This document shows, piece by piece, positions 44,448 to 55,664 of a DNA stretch of 64,000 bases. How positions within the stretch are numbered: the first letter of the stretch is position 1; the number at the start of each line of letters is the position of its first letter. The DNA comes from Erinaceus europaeus (Eukaryota > Chordata > Mammalia > Eulipotyphla > Erinaceidae): positions 61,961,838 to 62,025,837 of the forward strand of contig NC_080168.1 in the NCBI RefSeq assembly GCF_950295315.1, read 5' to 3'. The notes below the pieces were generated by a model, which saw only the letters and a list, made by a program, of their open reading frames with translations, was not told where the DNA came from and did no database searches. A program made the translations under genes and the position numbers.

Positions 44448-44745
44448 TTGGGGGCTGGGCAGTAGTGTAGTGGATTAAGCTCACAGGACTAGCGCAATGA
44501 TCCCGGTTCGAACCCCTGGCTCCCCACCTGCAGGGTGTCACCTCACAAGTGGTGAAGCAGGTCTGCAGGTATCTGTCTTTCTCTCCCCCATCTCTGTCTC
44601 CCTTCCTCTCTATCTCTCTGTCCTATTCAACAACAATGACAGCAATAAAAATAACGATAAACAATAAGGACAACAAAAGGGAAAAATTAGCCTCCAGGAG
44701 CAGTAGATTCGTAGTGCAGGCACTGAGTCCCAGCAATAACCAAAA
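44448..44745 (+). mobile_element. SINE-A long
   Basis: ggcagtagtgtagtggatta head, ggttcgaacccctgg box B, AAC segment, module gagcagtagattcgtagtgc, ccagcaataacc. Confidence 0.92.
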
Positions 44746-44813
44746 AAGAAAGAAAGAACGAAAGGAAGTAAGGGAGGGAGGAAGGAAGGAAGGAAGGAAG
44801 GGAGGGAGGGAGG
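44746..44813. repeat. (GAAA/GGAA/GGGA)n tract
   Basis: Purine microsatellite grown from the SINE A tail. Confidence 0.9.
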
Positions 44814-44922
44814 GGCTGAGTAGACAGCATAATGGTCATGCAAAAGAGACTTTCAAGGCCCCAGATTCAGCCACCAACTTGCAAACATTCCTTGGCCCTA
44901 TAGAAAGTGGTTAATCACTGCT
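44814..44922 (+). mobile_element. SINE-C
   Basis: agacagcataatggtcatgc head, ccccagattcagccacc box-B region. Confidence 0.75.
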
Positions 44923-45060
44923 GGGGCCAGAAGGTAACCCACTAGGTTGGATACATGTTTTGTCACTCATGCATCTGGAATTTGAGCCCCAAAGCCATAT
45001 GGGAATGCCACCAGGGGAAGTTCCAGTGCTATGGTCAATGGGACTGTTTGTCTGTATAAA
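44923..45060 (+). mobile_element. SINE-B-like, diverged
   Basis: gggccagaaggtaacccact head and ctggaatttgagcccc box B; weak downstream similarity. Confidence 0.5.
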
Positions 45061-45381
45061 AAGTTGGACTGGTCACCAAGTTTCAGATGTTATCATGATT
45101 CCATCCTGAAACCCATGGCCAGGTGACCATACCAGTGTGTCTGGAAGTCTCACCTCTCCAGAGCCCTGTTCCACTAGGGAAAGATAGAAACAGGCTCAGG
45201 TATGGATCCACCCACCAATGTCTATGTCCAGTAGAAAAGCAGTTATAGAAACCAGACCTCTCACCTTCTGCACCAAAAATAATATTGGTCCATACTGCTA
45301 GAGAGGGAGAAATGTGAGGGGAAGATGATCACTGGGCTTTGAACTCCAGTTCCATCAGGACCAAAAGCATTTGTCACCAGG

Positions 45382-45383
<2 letters not shown>

Positions 45384-45434
<51 letters not shown>
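45384..45434. repeat. (TG)n microsatellite
   Basis: About 25 TG units at the junction between opposed L1 fragments. Confidence 0.95.
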
Positions 45435-45436
<2 letters not shown>

Positions 45437-45444
45437 GTTCGTGT

Positions 45445-46060
45445 TCATTTTTAATGGTTATTTAATAATGATTAACAAGATTGATTGTAAAGTAACAGGG
45501 GTGCAATTCCATACAATCTCCACCACCAGAGTTCTGTGTCCTATCCCCTTCATTGGAAGCTTCCCTATTCTTTTTATTTTATTTTATTTTATTTTATTTT
45601 ATTTTATTTTTATAAAATGGAAACATTGACAAGACCATAGGATAAGAGGGGTTCCTATTCTTTATCCCTCTGGGAGTATGGGCCAACATTCTTTATGGGG
45701 TGTGGAAAGTGGGAGTTCTGGCTTCTGTAATAGTTTCTCTGCTGGATATAGGTATTGACAGATGGATCCATACCCCCCAGCCTGTTTCTATCTTTCCCTA
45801 GTGGGGCAGGGTTCTGGGGAGGCGAGGTTCGAGGACAGACTGATAAGGTTGTCTGCCCAGGAAAGAAAGTCACGAAAGTCTGCATCATGATAGTGTCTGC
45901 AAATTGGTGGCTGAAAGGCAGTAAGATATTAAGCAGGACAAATTGTTTAATTCACAGGAACCCAAAGGTAGGAATAGAGCAGATGGAATTAAGGGTCTTT
46001 GGGTGTGATGAATCTAGGAAATCTATTTTAGATATGAGGAACCTTGTTTATATATCATTA
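45445..46060 (-). mobile_element. L1 type 3 3'UTR, antisense, nested
   Basis: aatggttatttaataatgat, accaccagagttctgtgtcc, then (after an 80-bp insert) ccctctgggagtatgggcc and gatattaagcaggac. Ends near atctattttagatatgagg. Confidence 0.85.
45574..45653 (-). mobile_element. 80-bp L1 type 2b tail insertion
   Basis: (ATTTT)n then tataaaatggaaacattgac and cataggataagaggggt: only the last ~45 bp of an L1 plus tail. TSD cctattcttt at 45564-45573 and 45654-45663, with the host L1 resuming exactly. Confidence 0.9.
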
Positions 46061-46614
46061 ATGAAAGGGAAGCTAATCTGGAAACCACCAGAGGAAGCCA
46101 GGCAATGTTTCTCTTATCTGAAAGAACCTATGAGAAAGAAGAGGAAAAAAGCAAGGACAATCAAAAGTGGTAATAGGTGTAGGTGTGACTTAGAGAAGGA
46201 AGAGAAGGCAGGACCATAGGAAAAATGGGATATATATATTTGACTATATGGATATATAGCTAGGCAGCTAGATAGATAGATAAATAGACAGATATAATTA
46301 TAAAGTCAGCCCATATGTGTGAGCATGGGAGAACTACTGTAGTTTCTAGTGGAGGGGATGAGGACACAGAACTCTGGTTGTGGGAACAGTGTGGAATTAT
46401 ACCCCTGTGATCTTATAATTTTTTAAATCAATACTAAATCACTAATAAAAAACAAATAAAATAAAAAGGAGAAGGTGGTGGTGGGGAAATCATATAAGTC
46501 TGAGACTCTAGTTATACAGAAACGAAGAAAGGAAGCAGTTAGCTTCCCAAGAGAGTTACAGGAAAAGTGCTCTAAGACTCAGTGTGTATGTGTAGTGTGT
46601 GGGGTGGGGGGAGT

Positions 46615-46810
46615 AACAGAAGGGGTTGACGGCACATCCAGTTGACCAGTGCACATTACCATGCACAAGGATGCAGGTTCTAGACCCACTCCCCATCTGC
46701 AGGAGGGAAGCTTCATGAACTGTGAAGCAGGGCGGAAGGTGTCTCTCTTTCTCTTCCACTCTATCTCAACCCATTCAATTTCTCTGTCTTAACAAGTAAA
46801 ATAGAAAGAA
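46615..46810 (+). mobile_element. SINE-B
   Basis: gacggcacatccagttgacc head, caggttctagacccac box B, TC body, aagtaaaatagaaag end. Confidence 0.85.
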
Positions 46811-46811
46811 A

Positions 46812-46912
46812 AGGGCTGTGGACATAGCATAATAGTTACACAAGAAGACTTTCATGCTAGAGGTCCCAAGGCCCCGGGTTCGATCACCAATACCATCTTT
46901 AATTTTTTTTTA
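46812..46912 (+). mobile_element. SINE-C
   Basis: gtggacatagcataatagtt head, ccccgggttcgatcacc box B, T/A-rich end. Confidence 0.82.
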
Positions 46913-46917
46913 ATATA

Positions 46918-47131
46918 ATGAATGGCTGGGTGGTGGTGCATCTGGTTGAGCACATATGTTACAATGCACAAGGATCTGGGTTCAAGTCCCTGATCTCCAC
47001 CTACAGGGTGAAAGTTTTGAAAGTGGTGAAGCAGTGCTGCAGGTGTCTCTCTGTATTTCTCTATCTCTATCCCCCCTTCCCTCTCAATTTCTGGCTGTCT
47101 CTATCAAATAAATAAAGTTAATAAAAATAAT
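46918..47131 (+). mobile_element. SINE-B
   Basis: ggtggtggtgcatctggttg head, gggttcaagtccctg box B, ggctgtctctatcaaataaa end. Confidence 0.92.
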
Positions 47132-47661
47132 CAGTATGTGGCACTGTTAGTGTTAATTATTTGTGATTTAAGTGGAAAAAATCGAGTCTACAACTTTTAG
47201 TGAAGCCAACTATCTAATATATCTATGATTGCATATAACCTAACTTTAGTAGAGAAGAAATTATTAAGAATCAGGTAGTTTAAAATAATGAGCATATTCT
47301 GAAACAAAAGCGTAAAATGCATAAAAATAAAAGCAGGTGAGGTCTGGGTAGCATACCTGTGCAGTTGAAAGAGACCCAGTCTATTTTCTTTTTAAAAAAA
47401 TGAATTTTGAGTTTTCTCTTCATACTAAAGAAAGAAATTAGTTGAAAGTTGACATTTATGTGAATTCTGTATTTAAAAATATGAGAAACCAACTGAGTCA
47501 GTGGCACTCTACTCTGCCATCTGGGATTTTAGACTTCTCTGTCAATTCCAGAAATCAGATTAATGTGGAAGAACTCAGGAAGAGGAATTTCCATTCAGAG
47601 GCATTATAAGGCTGACCCACTAACAATAGAAAAACTGTACCTGCTCAGATGTTCTCCAGAC
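47132..47661. other. Unassigned sequence
   Basis: No repeat or gene recognised, apart from a possible SINE-B scrap near 47336-47390. Confidence 0.42.
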
Positions 47662-47998
47662 AGACAGAGGGGTAGAAGTATTGGAGGACGATAGCCAGAG
47701 GGCTCTAAACCCCAATTCCATCATGACCCAGAGAGAGAAGAGGGAAAATGGAAGGACTCTGAGAAGTAGTAATAGATATAGGTATGACTTAGAAAGGAAG
47801 AGAAGACAGGGCCATAGAAAAAAATACAGATAATTATAGAAATCATAGTCAACCCATATCTGTGACCTTGGGAAAACTACTGCAGTTTCCAATGGAGGGA
47901 ATGGGGACACAGAGCTCTGGTGGTGGGAACAGTGTGGAACTGTACCACTGTTACCTTATAATTGTGTGAATAAATATTAAATCACTAATAAAACCTCT
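47662..47998 (+). mobile_element. L1 type 3 3' end
   Basis: Sense: cagagggctctaaaccccaa, cccatatctgtgaccttggg, acagtgtggaactgtaccac, aatcactaataaaacc. Confidence 0.92.
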
Positions 47999-49692
47999 TT
48001 TAAAAAAGTAAAATTATGATTACCATATTAATAAATGCTTTTAATGGGAAAGAAGGGATTTTAAAACACAAACAACCCCAGGTTATCTTTCTACGTTTGA
48101 TTTCCCCTTATCCATGGGCACAATCAGGAATATTATTCCCAAAGGCCAAAGTCTGGAGAGATTTTTCCTATGAAAGTTTTGCAAAAGCTCTGGTTGAACC
48201 AGCAATCTGCTCTCCTTCCACACATGTAGAAGATGTGATTTGATGGCAGCCTTTTTTTTTTCCTTGCTCCAGTTTTATTTACTCCCCCAAAGGCTTCCTA
48301 TTGGAGTTCAGGAAACATGCCTCTGATAGAAAATCTGCTTGCTCAACTCTGTTCTCAGACTGGTTGGGGCGGGGGGGGGGGGTTCAGTATGGACAGCATA
48401 CCTAGCTCTGGCTGGATTCTTCCTCCAAGTGGCTCACTGGATGGTCTCAAGTCCAGACTGACTCCAACACCTATCTCCTCCCTCCCTGTTCCCAGATCCT
48501 CAGGGCAGAGGCTATCAGAACACTGGTGGTTTCAGAGACATAGATCCCTCTTAAATAATACACATCCCTTTAACAAGAAACAGGATTCATTTATTTTCCT
48601 TTAGAAAATAGAGAAGTGAACAATATGAGAAGCAGGAGAATATTGTCATTCCTGCCGAAGCTTGGAAAATTACCACCCAACCTCTTAGAATATAAGTGTT
48701 CATGGAAGATCTTTTGTCTAATTTATGTACATCACTCCACTACAGATCTATGGAATGTAGGTTACATTTGTAAAATTCCATAAGGGGTTTCTGATTGCTT
48801 AAGCGCCACCTGTTCTTTATAAATGCTGTGACTGACATCCAGTTTCCCTCCATATGGTGATGACATTTTTGATTACTATTTGTCTTCTTACATTTTAATA
48901 GCGATTTGCGTTAAAACCATCTAAAGTCTGTTTCCCCATAGCTTCATAGAACTGAACAGTTCTGTTTATGAGTTTCATCTTTCTGTATTTTGAGTCCACA
49001 CATTTTTTTAAAAGAACCTAAACTCACTATAGAACACACATTGACAGGACTAAGTTAATAATTTTTTTCGGCTGTGAGATAAAATCAAGAGTCAAATCAA
49101 TATGGGCATCTCAGTAATTGAAAACCAGTAGGTGATAATTCTGTTCTGAAAACAAGAAAATATGAATAAAGAAAAACCATTGGTGGGAGAAAGATGATAT
49201 TAAACATATAATCTCAATTAGATATGAACTATTACTTACAGTATAATAAAATGTCCACATCTAATTTATCCTTTATTTTCCTCCGTTAGTGGATACTTAT
49301 AAAGGCAGGTAAAAATTTGAAAAAAATCAATTTATTATTTACTGCTAATTAAATATTTACAAAATTGTTCATATCTAAGTATTTTGGCAAACAGAGGTAG
49401 TTCAATTTTTTTGTATCTCAAGATATATCTCTATTTGACATTTTTTTGTTCAATATGCATTAATTTTGAAGTTTAAACAAATGGATCTGACAATGAGATG
49501 CAACAAAAACAAAGTTCACTTCTCTCTCCTATGTGTCTCACAGTGATTTTTATATTGCTATTTAAAGAACTATATATGTATATATTTAAAGAACCTGAAA
49601 AATTAAATGTTCATTTTTCCTCTTTCAATACATTCTTTCTATGTTTTAAAAAATACAAAGGTCTCCTAAAATTATTTACTTACTTACTTATA
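47999..49692. other. 1.7 kb repeat-free AT-rich sequence
   Basis: The longest stretch without a recognised repeat. It contains a 15-base GC-only run near 48368 and AT-rich DNA after 48600. No exon, RNA gene or long ORF that I can support. Confidence 0.5.
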
Positions 49693-49952
49693 GCCAGGAG
49701 GGTTATCACTGGGACTTGGTGTCTGCTTGTCAAATCTATCACTCTTGGTGGCTATATATATTTTTTTTTTCTTGATAGGTAAAGATGGCTAGATTGATAG
49801 ATAGACAGACAGAGAAAGAGAGATACTACCTACAGACTCCTTTACCACTTGTGAAGCTTCCCCCTTGCAACTGGGGCCTAGGGCCTTGAACCTGGGTCCT
49901 TGCACATGATGAGACATGTGTTCTACTTGGTTTGCCACTGTTGGCTGCTCCT
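49693..49952 (-). mobile_element. Long SINE, antisense
   Basis: gccaggagggttatcactgg (module), ccttgcaactggggcctagg, cttgaacctgggtccttgc (box B), ctacttggtttgccac head. Confidence 0.85.
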
Positions 49953-49964
49953 AAGTAATTTCTT

Positions 49965-50135
49965 TATTTTATTATTTTAGTGAGAGGCAGAGAGAAAGAA
50001 AATGACACAGAGAGAAAGACCAGAGCACAGCACAGCTCTGGTTTATAGTGGTGCTGGGGACTGAATCTGGGACTTTAGAGCTTCAGGAATGAAAGTCTTT
50101 TGCAGAACCATTATGCTGTCTTCCCAGACCCCTAG
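49965..50135 (-). mobile_element. SINE-C, antisense
   Basis: agcacagcacagctctggtt, gggactgaatctgggac (box B), aaccattatgctgtcttccc head. Confidence 0.88.
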
Positions 50136-50307
50136 TTAATTTCTCGCCATTTATTTTCTGTTGATAATCTTTGAGGCTATTTGACAACTCTTTGCATTTT
50201 TGAGGAGAAGTTGATTTTCCTTATTTCTCCTGTTTCGTACATAGATTCTTCTAAATTTCAAATTCTCTCTTTGTTTAAGTGCATGAAGTGGCAGTCTTAT
50301 ATTCTCT

Positions 50308-50513
50308 TTCTAAATTTTGTTTAGTTATTATCTTTACTTATTGTATAGAGACAGTCAGAAATCAAGAGGGAAGGGGAGATAGGGAGATAGACATCTGCAG
50401 CACTGCTTCACCACTCATGAAGCTTTCCCCTGCAAGTGGGGACTGGGGCTCGAACCCAGGCCTTTGTACATTGTAACATGTGTACTCTACCAGATGCCCC
50501 ACCACCCAGCCCC
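50308..50513 (-). mobile_element. SINE-B, 16-bp TSD
   Basis: Antisense SINE-B, box B as gctcgaacccaggcc. TSD cagtcttatattctct at 50292-50307 and 50514-50529. Confidence 0.94.
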
Positions 50514-50689
50514 CAGTCTTATATTCTCTCTGATCAAACAAGCTTCAAATGCCACGATGTCTGATTAAAAAACCACTTGCTTTAGTCCACAGGTATAAAA
50601 AACTGTGTAGCAAAAATAAAATAAAGTTTAGAAAGAATAAAATTATAGTGAATATTAAATTTAAAACAATGAAAATAATTTTACCCTTT

Positions 50690-50820
50690 ATTTTTTTAAT
50701 TAATTAATTTATTTTTAATAGACAAGTAAAGCTTCCTTACTGCATGTAGGGGAATTGGGGGCTCAAATCCAAGTCCTTGTGCACTATAATGTGGGTGCTC
50801 AACCAAGTACACCACCACCC
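50690..50820 (-). mobile_element. SINE-B, antisense, internally deleted
   Basis: aattaattaatttatttt tail, agcttccttactgcatgtag, gctcaaatccaagtccttg (box B), head to 50820. The GA-rich body is missing. Confidence 0.8.
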
Positions 50821-51019
50821 CGTTGCTATGCTTGCTTACCTAATACTAACAGACTCACACTAATATATAATTGGTGATTTATGTACATGAATTCCAAAAA
50901 TGGAGTGCAAATATTGCTCAATGTTAGTTTTTTCCTTAGGCCTCTGATATTATCTGTAACATATAAATGTTTTAACTAGGCAATCTGTGAATTCTAATCT
51001 AGTTTTTAAAATTCTGATT

Positions 51020-51105
51020 CTGGGGCCAAGCAGTACTACAAGTGTCTTTTCTCTCCCTCCCCCACCCCATCCACTCTCTCTCTGTCTCTTACCCTCTACA
51101 AGAAG
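51020..51105 (+). mobile_element. SINE-B, internally deleted
   Basis: tggggccaagcagtactaca head joined straight to aagtgtcttttctctcc body; the box-B core is lost. Confidence 0.65.
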
Positions 51106-51167
<62 letters not shown>

Positions 51168-51225
51168 AATTGAAAGAAGGAGAGAGGAAGAGAGAAAGGG
51201 AGGGAGGGGGGGAGGAGAAAAGGGA
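51106..51225. repeat. (GAAA)n and GA-rich tract
   Basis: About 15 GAAA units then impure purines, grown from the SINE tail. Confidence 0.92.
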
Positions 51226-51472
51226 GGCATTGCTTCTGCTATTGCCACTTCAAATAAATTTCTTCCCAAAGATCTAGACTATATCTAGATGCAGAAAGGA
51301 AATACAAAAAAGAAAAAGAAAACACTAATCATTGACAAATTATAGAAAGTCTGGGGGAGGGGGTGAGAATGAAGTAAACACTATTCCAACTAACAACAAT
51401 TTAGGAGAATAGTTAGATACAAATAGACAAAAGCAATAACCATTTCATATGTAAGTAGATAAATACTGTGGG

Positions 51473-51610
51473 GCAGGGTAGATAGCATTGGGCTGGGGAC
51501 ACAGAGTAAAGATTATGCAAACAGATTCTCACGCCTGAGGCTCTCAGGTCCCAAGTTCAGTCCCCACAAACTACCATCAACAGAGCTAAGCAGTGGTAAC
51601 AACTATGCTT
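51473..51610 (+). mobile_element. SINE-C with internal duplication
   Basis: cagggtagatagcattgggc head followed by a second partial gattatgcaaacagattctc, then cccaagttcagtccccac box B. Confidence 0.72.
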
Positions 51611-51990
51611 TTCCTTTAACAAAATTATACAATATAAAAAGTTAGCTTTAAGAGGAAGTTTATGAGATTTGATGAAGAGACCTGTAAATAATTTGGTGAA
51701 AATCAGTCTTACATTTCTGGTCAAGATGACAGACTACAACAAAAAACTTTCATAATTATTGGTTTGTAGATATAACTAAGTTATAATAAAATCAATGAAG
51801 TTTCTTATAACTTGGCAAAGTAACTATGAAGGTCATATTAGCAACTATAAAAATATATTAAAATGGCAAGGAGATCTTGCCATTGTGTAGAATAACCCAC
51901 ATTTCACTTGCTTACACATCACTGAAGAAGTCATTTTGAATCTTTCTTTGAATCAATGTGTGTACATTGTTTAAATAACTCAAGGAGAGT
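51611..51990. other. Unassigned AT-rich sequence
   Basis: No repeat or gene recognised. Confidence 0.42.
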
Positions 51991-51991
51991 C

Positions 51992-52292
51992 TTATTTATT
52001 TATTTACTTATTTATTTTTCAAAGCATTTATTTATTTCCTTTTGTTGCCCTTGTTTTTATTGTTGTAGTTATTATTGTTATTGATGTCATTGTTGGATGG
52101 GACAGAGAGAAATAGAGAGGAGGGGAAGACAGAGAGGGGGAGAGAAAGATAGACATCTGCAGACCTGCCTCACTGCTTGTGAAGCGACTCCCCTGCAGGT
52201 GGGGAGTCGGAGGCTGGAACCAGGATCCTTCTGCCCGGTCCTTGGGCTTTGCGCCTGGTGCACTTAGCCCCCTGCACTATTGCCCAACTCCC
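51992..52292 (-). mobile_element. SINE-A, antisense
   Basis: ttatttccttttgttgccc tail, gatagacatctgcagacctg, gcacttagccccctgcac head. Confidence 0.92.
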
Positions 52293-52714
52293 CTGTTTAG
52301 TCTTCTAACTGGAAAAAAAAAACCAGAATTTTGCTTTTTAGAATACACTGTGCCCTAAAGAGAATTAATACAATGAACTAATAATAAAATTATGTTCTGT
52401 AGCCTTCATAAGCTAATTAGCTTATACTGAAAATTCACAGAGGTTTCAGAGTGAAAGTTTTGTAAGATAAATCAGACATTCTCGTTAAACTTTGACTAAC
52501 TACAGAGGCTATTAGGATCTCTAAATCAAAATCTTGTGCTCTTTGTTAAGAGTATATCAGATATCCAGGTACTAAATAGGCTTTCCTCTGACATAATGAG
52601 GAAAGAGGAATGATGTTTCTATTACTTGATTCTACATGATTTATTTCTCAGTGTCCTCAGAAGTATGTGTCCCACATAATGTGCAAACATTGACTCAACA
52701 GATGATAAAACAAA
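52293..52714. other. Unassigned sequence
   Basis: Left flank of the large L1; no repeat or gene recognised. Confidence 0.42.
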
Positions 52715-52720
52715 AGAATT

Positions 52721-54421
52721 ATGGAAAAACCTAAGGAATCTAGCAAGAAGCTTTTGGAAATCATCAGGCAATACAGTAATGTGTCAGGCTATAAAATTAA
52801 CATTCAAAAGTCAGTGGCATTCCTCTATGCAAACACTAAGTTAGAAGAAATTGAAATCCAGAAATCAGTTCCTTTTTCTATAGCAACAAAAACAATAAAA
52901 TATCTAGGAATAAACCTAACCAAAGAAGTGAAAGACTTGTATACTGAAAATTATGAGTCACTACTCAAAGAAATTGAAAAAGACACAAAGAAGTGGAAAG
53001 ATATTCCATGCTCATGGGTTGGAAGAATTAACATCATCAAAATGAATATATTGCCCAGAGCCATCTACAAATTTAATGCTATCCCCATCAAGATCCCAAG
53101 CACATTTTTTAGGAGAATAGAACAAATGCTACAAATGTTTATCTGGAACCAGAAAAGACCTAGAATTGCCAAAACAATCTTGAGAAAAAAGAACAGAACC
53201 GGAGGCATCACACTGCCAGATCTCAAACTATATTATAGGGCCATTGTCATCAAAACTGCTTGGTACTGGAACATGAACAGACACACTGACCAGTGGAATA
53301 GAATTGAGAGCCCAGAAATGAGGCCCCACACCTATGGACATCTAATCTTTGACAAAGGGGCCCAGACTATTATATGGAGGAAGCAGAGTCTCTTTAACAA
53401 ATGGTGTTGCAAACAATGGGTTGAAACATGCAGAAGAAGGAAGCTGAATCACTGTATTTCACCAAATACAAAAGTAAATTCCAAGTGGATCAAGGACTTG
53501 GATGTTAGACCGAAACTATCAGATACTTAGAGGAAAATATTGGAAGAACTTTTTTCCACATAAATTTTAAAGACATTTTCAATGAAACGAATCCAATTAC
53601 AAGGAAGACTAAGGCAAGTATAAACCTATGGGACTACATCAAATTAAAAAGCTTCTTCACAGCAAAAGAAACCACTACCCAAATCAAGAGACCCCTCACA
53701 GAATGGGAGAAGATCTTTACATGCCATACATCAGATAAGAGTTTAATAACCAACATATATAAAGAGCTTACCAGACTCAACAACAAGACAACAATCCCAT
53801 CCAAAAATGGGGGGAGGAATTGGACAGAATATTCACCACAGAAGAGATCCAAAAGGCCGAGAAACACATGAAAAAATGCTCCAAGTCTCTGATTGTCAGA
53901 GAAATGCAAATCAAGACAACAATGAGATATCACTTCACTCCTGTGAGAATGTCACACATCAGAAAAGGTAACAGCAGCAAATGCTGGAGAGGGTGTGGGG
54001 TCAAAGGAACCCTCCTGCACTGCTGGTGGGAATGTCAATTGGTCCAACCTCTGTGGAGAACAGTCTGGAGAACTCTCAGAAGGCTAGAAATGGACCTACC
54101 CTATGACCCTGCAATTCCCCTCCTGGGATATATCCTAAGGAACCCAACACATCCATCCAAAAAGATCTGTGTACACATATGTTCTTGGCAGCACAATTTG
54201 TAATAGCCAAAACCTGGAAACAACCCAGGTGTCCAACCACAGATGAGTGGCTGAGCAAGTTGTGGTATATATACACAATGGAATACTACTCAGCTGTAAA
54301 AAATGGTGACTTCACCGTTTTCAGCCGATCTTGGATGGACCTTGAAAAAATCATGTTGAGTGAAATAAGTCAGAAACAGAAGGATGAATATGGGATGATC
54401 TCACTCTCAGGCCGAAGTTGA
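52721..54421 (+). pseudogene. L1 ORF2 C-terminal half remnant
   Basis: Sense L1 ORF2 starting after the reverse transcriptase catalytic block. Landmarks: [19 protein letters not shown] at about residue 60, [35 protein letters not shown], then the cysteine cluster CWRGCG...[22 protein letters not shown] and ending MISLSGRS. The first frame stops near 53530, and later parts need at least two shifts (near 53530-53820 and 54180-54203). Endonuclease and RT core are absent. Not functional. Confidence 0.93.
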
Positions 54422-54614
54422 AAAACAAGATTAGAAAAGAAAACACAAGTCGAACCTGAAATGGAATTGGAGTATTACACCAAAGTAAAAGACTCTGGGG
54501 TGGGTGGGTGGGTGGGGAGAATACAGGTCCATGAAAAATGATGAATGAAATAGTGGGGGTTGTATTGCTAAATGGGAATCTGGGGAATGTTATGCATGTA
54601 AAAAAAAAAAAAAA

Positions 54615-55155
54615 GAAGTAGAAACGCAAAGCAGAAATTGACTGAGTTTGGAGTATGGCACCAAAGTAAGAAAGCAGAAGTATACTAGAGTTTGCAGTGA
54701 GTACCTCCCTAATACTTCCTCTCCACTTTTCCAAGCTTTGGGTCCATGATTGCTCAACAATTTGTTTGGCTTTGTATGTTAACTCTCTTTTCAGTCATCA
54801 GGTTCCAGGTGTCATCAGGATTCCGGCCAGACTTCCCTGGATTGAAGACACCACCAATGTGTCCTAGAGCTCAGCTTCCCCACAGACCCATCCTACTAGG
54901 TAAAGAGAGAGGCAGACTGGGAGTATGGACCGACCAGTCAACGCCCATGTTCAGCGAGGAAGCAATTACAGAAGCCAGACCTTCTACCTTCTGCAACCCT
55001 CAATGACCCTGGGTCCATGCTCCCAGAGGGATAGAGAATGGGAAAGCTATCGGGGGAGGGGGTGGGATATGGAGATTGGGCGGTGGGAATTGTGTGGAGT
55101 TGTACCCCTCCTACCCTATGGTTTTGTTAATTAATCCTTTCTTTAATAAAAAAAA
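54615..55155 (+). mobile_element. Second L1 3'UTR appended to the L1
   Basis: Starts gaagtagaaacgcaaagcag, like the ORF2/UTR boundary of the type 1 variant at 11200. It switches near aaagcagaagtatactagag to type 2 3'UTR and runs to the tail. So this end is itself a mosaic. Confidence 0.88.
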
Positions 55156-55189
55156 AAATTAAAAAAAAATTATAAAATAAAAATGTATC

Positions 55190-55262
55190 TAAGACACATG
55201 CAGGTCACTGGAACTGTGCCTGACTCATAGTAAACATGAAGTATCCGTAAAATGAATTAATT
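55190..55262 (+). mobile_element. MIR 3' fragment
   Basis: ggaactgtgcctgactcata and gtaaacatgaagtatcc match the 3' part of MIR (short). Confidence 0.5.
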
Positions 55263-55293
55263 CATGAATTCTATAAGCAGGAATACTATTCCA

Positions 55294-55294
<1 letters not shown>

Positions 55295-55344
<50 letters not shown>
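55295..55344. repeat. (GT)n microsatellite
   Basis: About 25 perfect GT units. Confidence 0.96.
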
Positions 55345-55348
<4 letters not shown>

Positions 55349-55484
55349 ATGGTTGTATAAATGGTTCTAGAAAACTAGTGAGCAATTCAGGAACAACATC
55401 ACTTTTTTTTGTTTGTTTAGGAGCATTTATTTATATAAGGCTTTAACTTTGATAACTTTCTATATATTTTGCCTCACTAGATTT

Positions 55485-55655
55485 TCTTTTTTATTTTATT
55501 TTATTTATAAAAATGAAACACTGACAAAACCATAGGATAAGAGGGGTACAACTTCACACAATTCCCACCACCAGAACTCCGTATCCTGTCCCCTCCCTTG
55601 ATAGTTTTCCTATTCTTTATCCCTCTGGGAGTATGGACCTAAGGTCATTGTGGGA
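55485..55655 (-). mobile_element. L1 type 2b 3' end
   Basis: (TTTTA)n, aaaaccataggataagaggg, cccaccaccagaactccgta, gggagtatggacctaaggtc. Confidence 0.88.
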
Positions 55656-55664
55656 TATCACTTT

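Larger units (their letters stand above)
45065..46460 (+). mobile_element. L1 type 3 3'UTR (outer copy)
   Basis: Sense parts 45065-45365 (gtttcagatgttatcatgat, ttccactagggaaagatag) and about 46130-46460 (aggaagagaaggcaggacc, aatcactaataaaaaac). The middle is occupied by an antisense L1 and a GT repeat. Confidence 0.83.
52720..55155 (+). mobile_element. L1 with two successive 3' ends (type 1 body + type 2-like end)
   Basis: 5'-truncated L1: ORF2 from about 52722 to the stop near 54421, then type 1 3'UTR to atgttatgcatgt at 54599 and 15 A's (54600-54614). This is followed by a second L1 3' end (54615-55155) finishing ttaatcctttctttaat plus an A tail. The type 1 end stops ~55 nt short of its usual AATAAA. 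The same joint recurs at 60569-61165. A TSD is not clearly resolved. Confidence 0.9.

Noticed and set aside
46870..46890. tRNA-like gggttcgatcacc and many similar box-B motifs
   Set aside because: All sit inside SINE copies without a full cloverleaf.
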